64,000 nucleotides of DNA, from positions 558,001 to 622,000 of the forward strand of contig NW_027480593.1 in NCBI RefSeq assembly GCF_051401765.1, read 5' to 3'. This document shows, one piece after another, positions 63,301-64,000 of this stretch; position 1 is the first letter of the stretch; each line of letters begins with the position of its first letter. The notes beneath the pieces were generated by a model, which saw only the letters and a program-made list of their open reading frames with translations, was not told the origin of the DNA and made no database searches. The stretch comes from Calliopsis andreniformis. Its lineage: Eukaryota; Arthropoda; Insecta; Hymenoptera; Andrenidae. A program made the position numbers and the translations under genes.

Positions 63301-64000
63301 ATTGAGGATTCAGGATTGAGGATTGAGGATTGAAGATTGAGGATTGAGGATTGATGATTAAAGATTGAGTGTTGAGGATTGAAGACTGAGCACTGATGAT
63401 TGAGGATTGAGGATTGAGGATTGAGGATTGAGGATTGAGTATTGAAGGTTGAGGATTGATGATTGAGGATTGAGGATTGAGGATTGAGGATTGAGTATTG
63501 AGGACTGAGGATTGAAGATTGAGGATTGAGGATTGAGGATTAAAGAGTGAGTATTGAGGATTGAAGATTGAGAATTGAGGATTGAGGATTGAACATTGAG
63601 GACTGAGTGTTGAGGGTTGAGGGATGAGAATTGATGTTTGTGGATAGAGATTTGAAGATTGCAGATTGAGTATTGTGTATTGAAAACTGTGAATTGAAGA
63701 TATTCTATTGAGGATTGAGGATTGTCACCTGATTGTTGAGGACTGAGGGCTGATGATTGAGGATTCAGGATTGAGGATACAGAATTGAGGTTTGAGGACT
63801 GAGGATTGAGGATTGAGGATTGAAGATTGAGTATTGAGGATTGAAGATTGAGGATTGAGGATTGAGGACTGAGGATTGAGGATGAGGGCTGAGGGTTGAG
63901 GATTGAGTATTGAGGATTGAGGATTGACGATTGAGGATTGAGGATTGAGGATTGAGTGTTGAGGATTGAGGACAGGGACTGACGGTTGAGGATTGAGGTT
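60324..64000 (+). repeat. Right HOR, copy 2 (cut by window end)
   Basis: Partner of 56638-60323. Up to about 63,140 it also matches 46,000-48,700 at a constant offset of 14,405 bp. At about 63,150-63,180 it loses roughly 495 bp relative to 48.7-49.3 kb (offset falls to 13,910 bp at 49790/63700). It continues past the window end. Confidence 0.92.
62054..62374 (+). repeat. Type I module, internally deleted, copy 11
   Basis: Same deletion as at 47.97 and 58.70 kb, so all three descend from one event. ATATTCT words at 62156 and 62429, 273 bp apart. Confidence 0.92.

Larger units (their letters stand above)
1..64000 (+). repeat. GAGGATT heptamer satellite array, whole window
   Basis: Every part of the window can be parsed into 7-nt units related to GAGGATT, with only occasional 6-, 8- or 4-nt units. 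The plus strand is G/A/T-rich and very poor in C. Orientation never reverses. Common variants change the central bases (GAAGATT, GAGTATT, GAGAATT, GAGCATT), the second base (GTGGATT, GCGGATT, GGGGATT) or the end (GAGGACT, GAGGGTT, GAGGTTT, GAGGATC, GAGGATA). Pure runs of GAGGATT rarely exceed about seven units. The array continues beyond both window ends, so its true length is unknown. No unique sequence interrupts it. This is a satellite or giant minisatellite; a telomeric identity is unlikely because the unit is not a standard telomere repeat and is heavily diversified. Confidence 0.99.
1..64000 (+). repeat. ATATTCT landmark module family (56 copies)
   Basis: A conserved string of about 30 heptamers surrounds the word ATATTCT-ATTGAGG. 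Its order is roughly GAGGACT, GAGTGTT, GAGGGTT, (G/C)AGTGAT, GAGAATT, GATGTTT, GTGGATA, GAGGTTT, GAAGATT, GCAGATT, GAGTATT, GAAAACT, GTGAATT, the landmark, GTCAACT, GATTGTT, GAGGACT, GAGGGCT. ATATTCT starts at 1028, 1755, 4711, 5438, 6087, 7700, 8342, 13503, 14230, 15389 (diverged), 15885, 17205, 17911, 20633, 21953, 22219, 22925, 24691, 25835, 26570, 27527, 28125, 28824, 29334, 29844, 30424, 31647, 32849, 34308, 35447, 36182, 37146, 37744, 38443, 39233, 40999, 42354, 42975, 43765, 45531, 46886, 47751, 48024, 49790, 51423, 53162, 54140, 54930, 56250, 57605, 58484, 58757, 61291, 62156, 62429 and 63700. All stay in heptamer register, so the module is diverged array rather than an insertion. Confidence 0.93.

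Noticed and set aside
1..64000. CRISPR array
   Set aside because: There are no unique spacers. The units are contiguous 7-mers and larger copies are tandem duplications.
1..64000. Telomere repeat tract
   Set aside because: The unit is G-rich on one strand and heptameric, as in plant TTTAGGG, but it is not a canonical telomere sequence, is heavily diversified, and has HORs; an active telomere would be far more uniform. A telomere-derived origin cannot be excluded.
1..64000. Intrinsic DNA curvature from phased A/T tracts
   Set aside because: ATT steps recur every 7 bp, out of phase with the 10.5-bp helix, and tracts are too short.
1..64000. tRNA, rRNA, promoter or terminator signals
   Set aside because: No cloverleaf, rRNA core motif, inverted repeat or TATA-like cluster stands out; the strongly strand-asymmetric, C-poor sequence leaves little scope for stable hairpins.

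Overview
All 64,000 bases are one uninterrupted tandem array built from the heptamer GAGGATT (any rotation, e.g. ATTGAGG; AATCCTC on the minus strand) and point-mutated versions of it. The array runs off both ends of the window, keeps one orientation throughout, and contains no flanking unique DNA. I find no protein-coding gene, tRNA, rRNA, CRISPR array, transposon or recognisable promoter. Long minus-strand open frames are a by-product of the repeat: three heptamers (21 nt) read as the cycle Asn-Pro-Gln-Ser-Ser-Ile-Leu in every minus frame, whereas every plus frame meets TGA once per 21 nt.

The array is not monotonous. Variant heptamers (GAAGATT, GAGTATT, GAGAATT, GAGGACT, GAGGGTT, GTGGATT, GATGATT, GGGTATT and others) follow each other in fixed orders, so it can be read as text written in heptamer words. 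Recurrent words define modules. The ATATTCT module (about 210 bp) occurs 56 times. A longer 'type I' module (about 395 bp) that ends with an ACCATGATAAT word has 5 complete copies and 7 partial or recombined ones. These modules sit in higher-order repeats (HORs). A period near 3.7 kb recurs in three separate places: 3,683 bp at the left end, 3,681-3,702 bp at 13-19 kb, and 3,672-3,686 bp at the right end. Other periods are 510, 1,223, 1,739, 2,262, 4,532, 4,748-5,391, about 9.6 kb and about 10.7 kb.

Layout. 1-5.9 kb: tandem 3,683-bp HOR, second copy partial. 5.3-12.7 kb: older mosaic with 2.26-kb, 4,485-bp and 1,400-bp offsets and a 5.2-kb stretch without the ATATTCT module. 12.9-25.5 kb: HOR copies with periods 3.6-5.4 kb, including a 266-bp local duplication and a 377-bp presence/absence segment. 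25.5-38.5 kb: a 9.6-kb-offset duplication flanking 510-bp and 1,223-bp tandem duplications. 38.3-47.4 kb: a nearly perfect 4,532-bp tandem pair. 42.9-60.3 kb: a block of about 6.5 kb repeated at an offset of about 11 kb, separated by a segment holding a 1,739-bp tandem pair. 56.6-64.0 kb: a 3.7-kb tandem pair, cut by the window end.

The organism cannot be identified from this sequence. A satellite array of this length with HORs is typical of eukaryotic heterochromatin (pericentromeric, subtelomeric or sex-chromosomal), which I consider most likely. Heptanucleotide tandem repeats are also known from bacteria such as filamentous cyanobacteria, but usually as short arrays. The biology visible here is repeat evolution: unequal exchange, slippage by whole heptamers, and homology-mediated deletion, each of which can be seen at base level.
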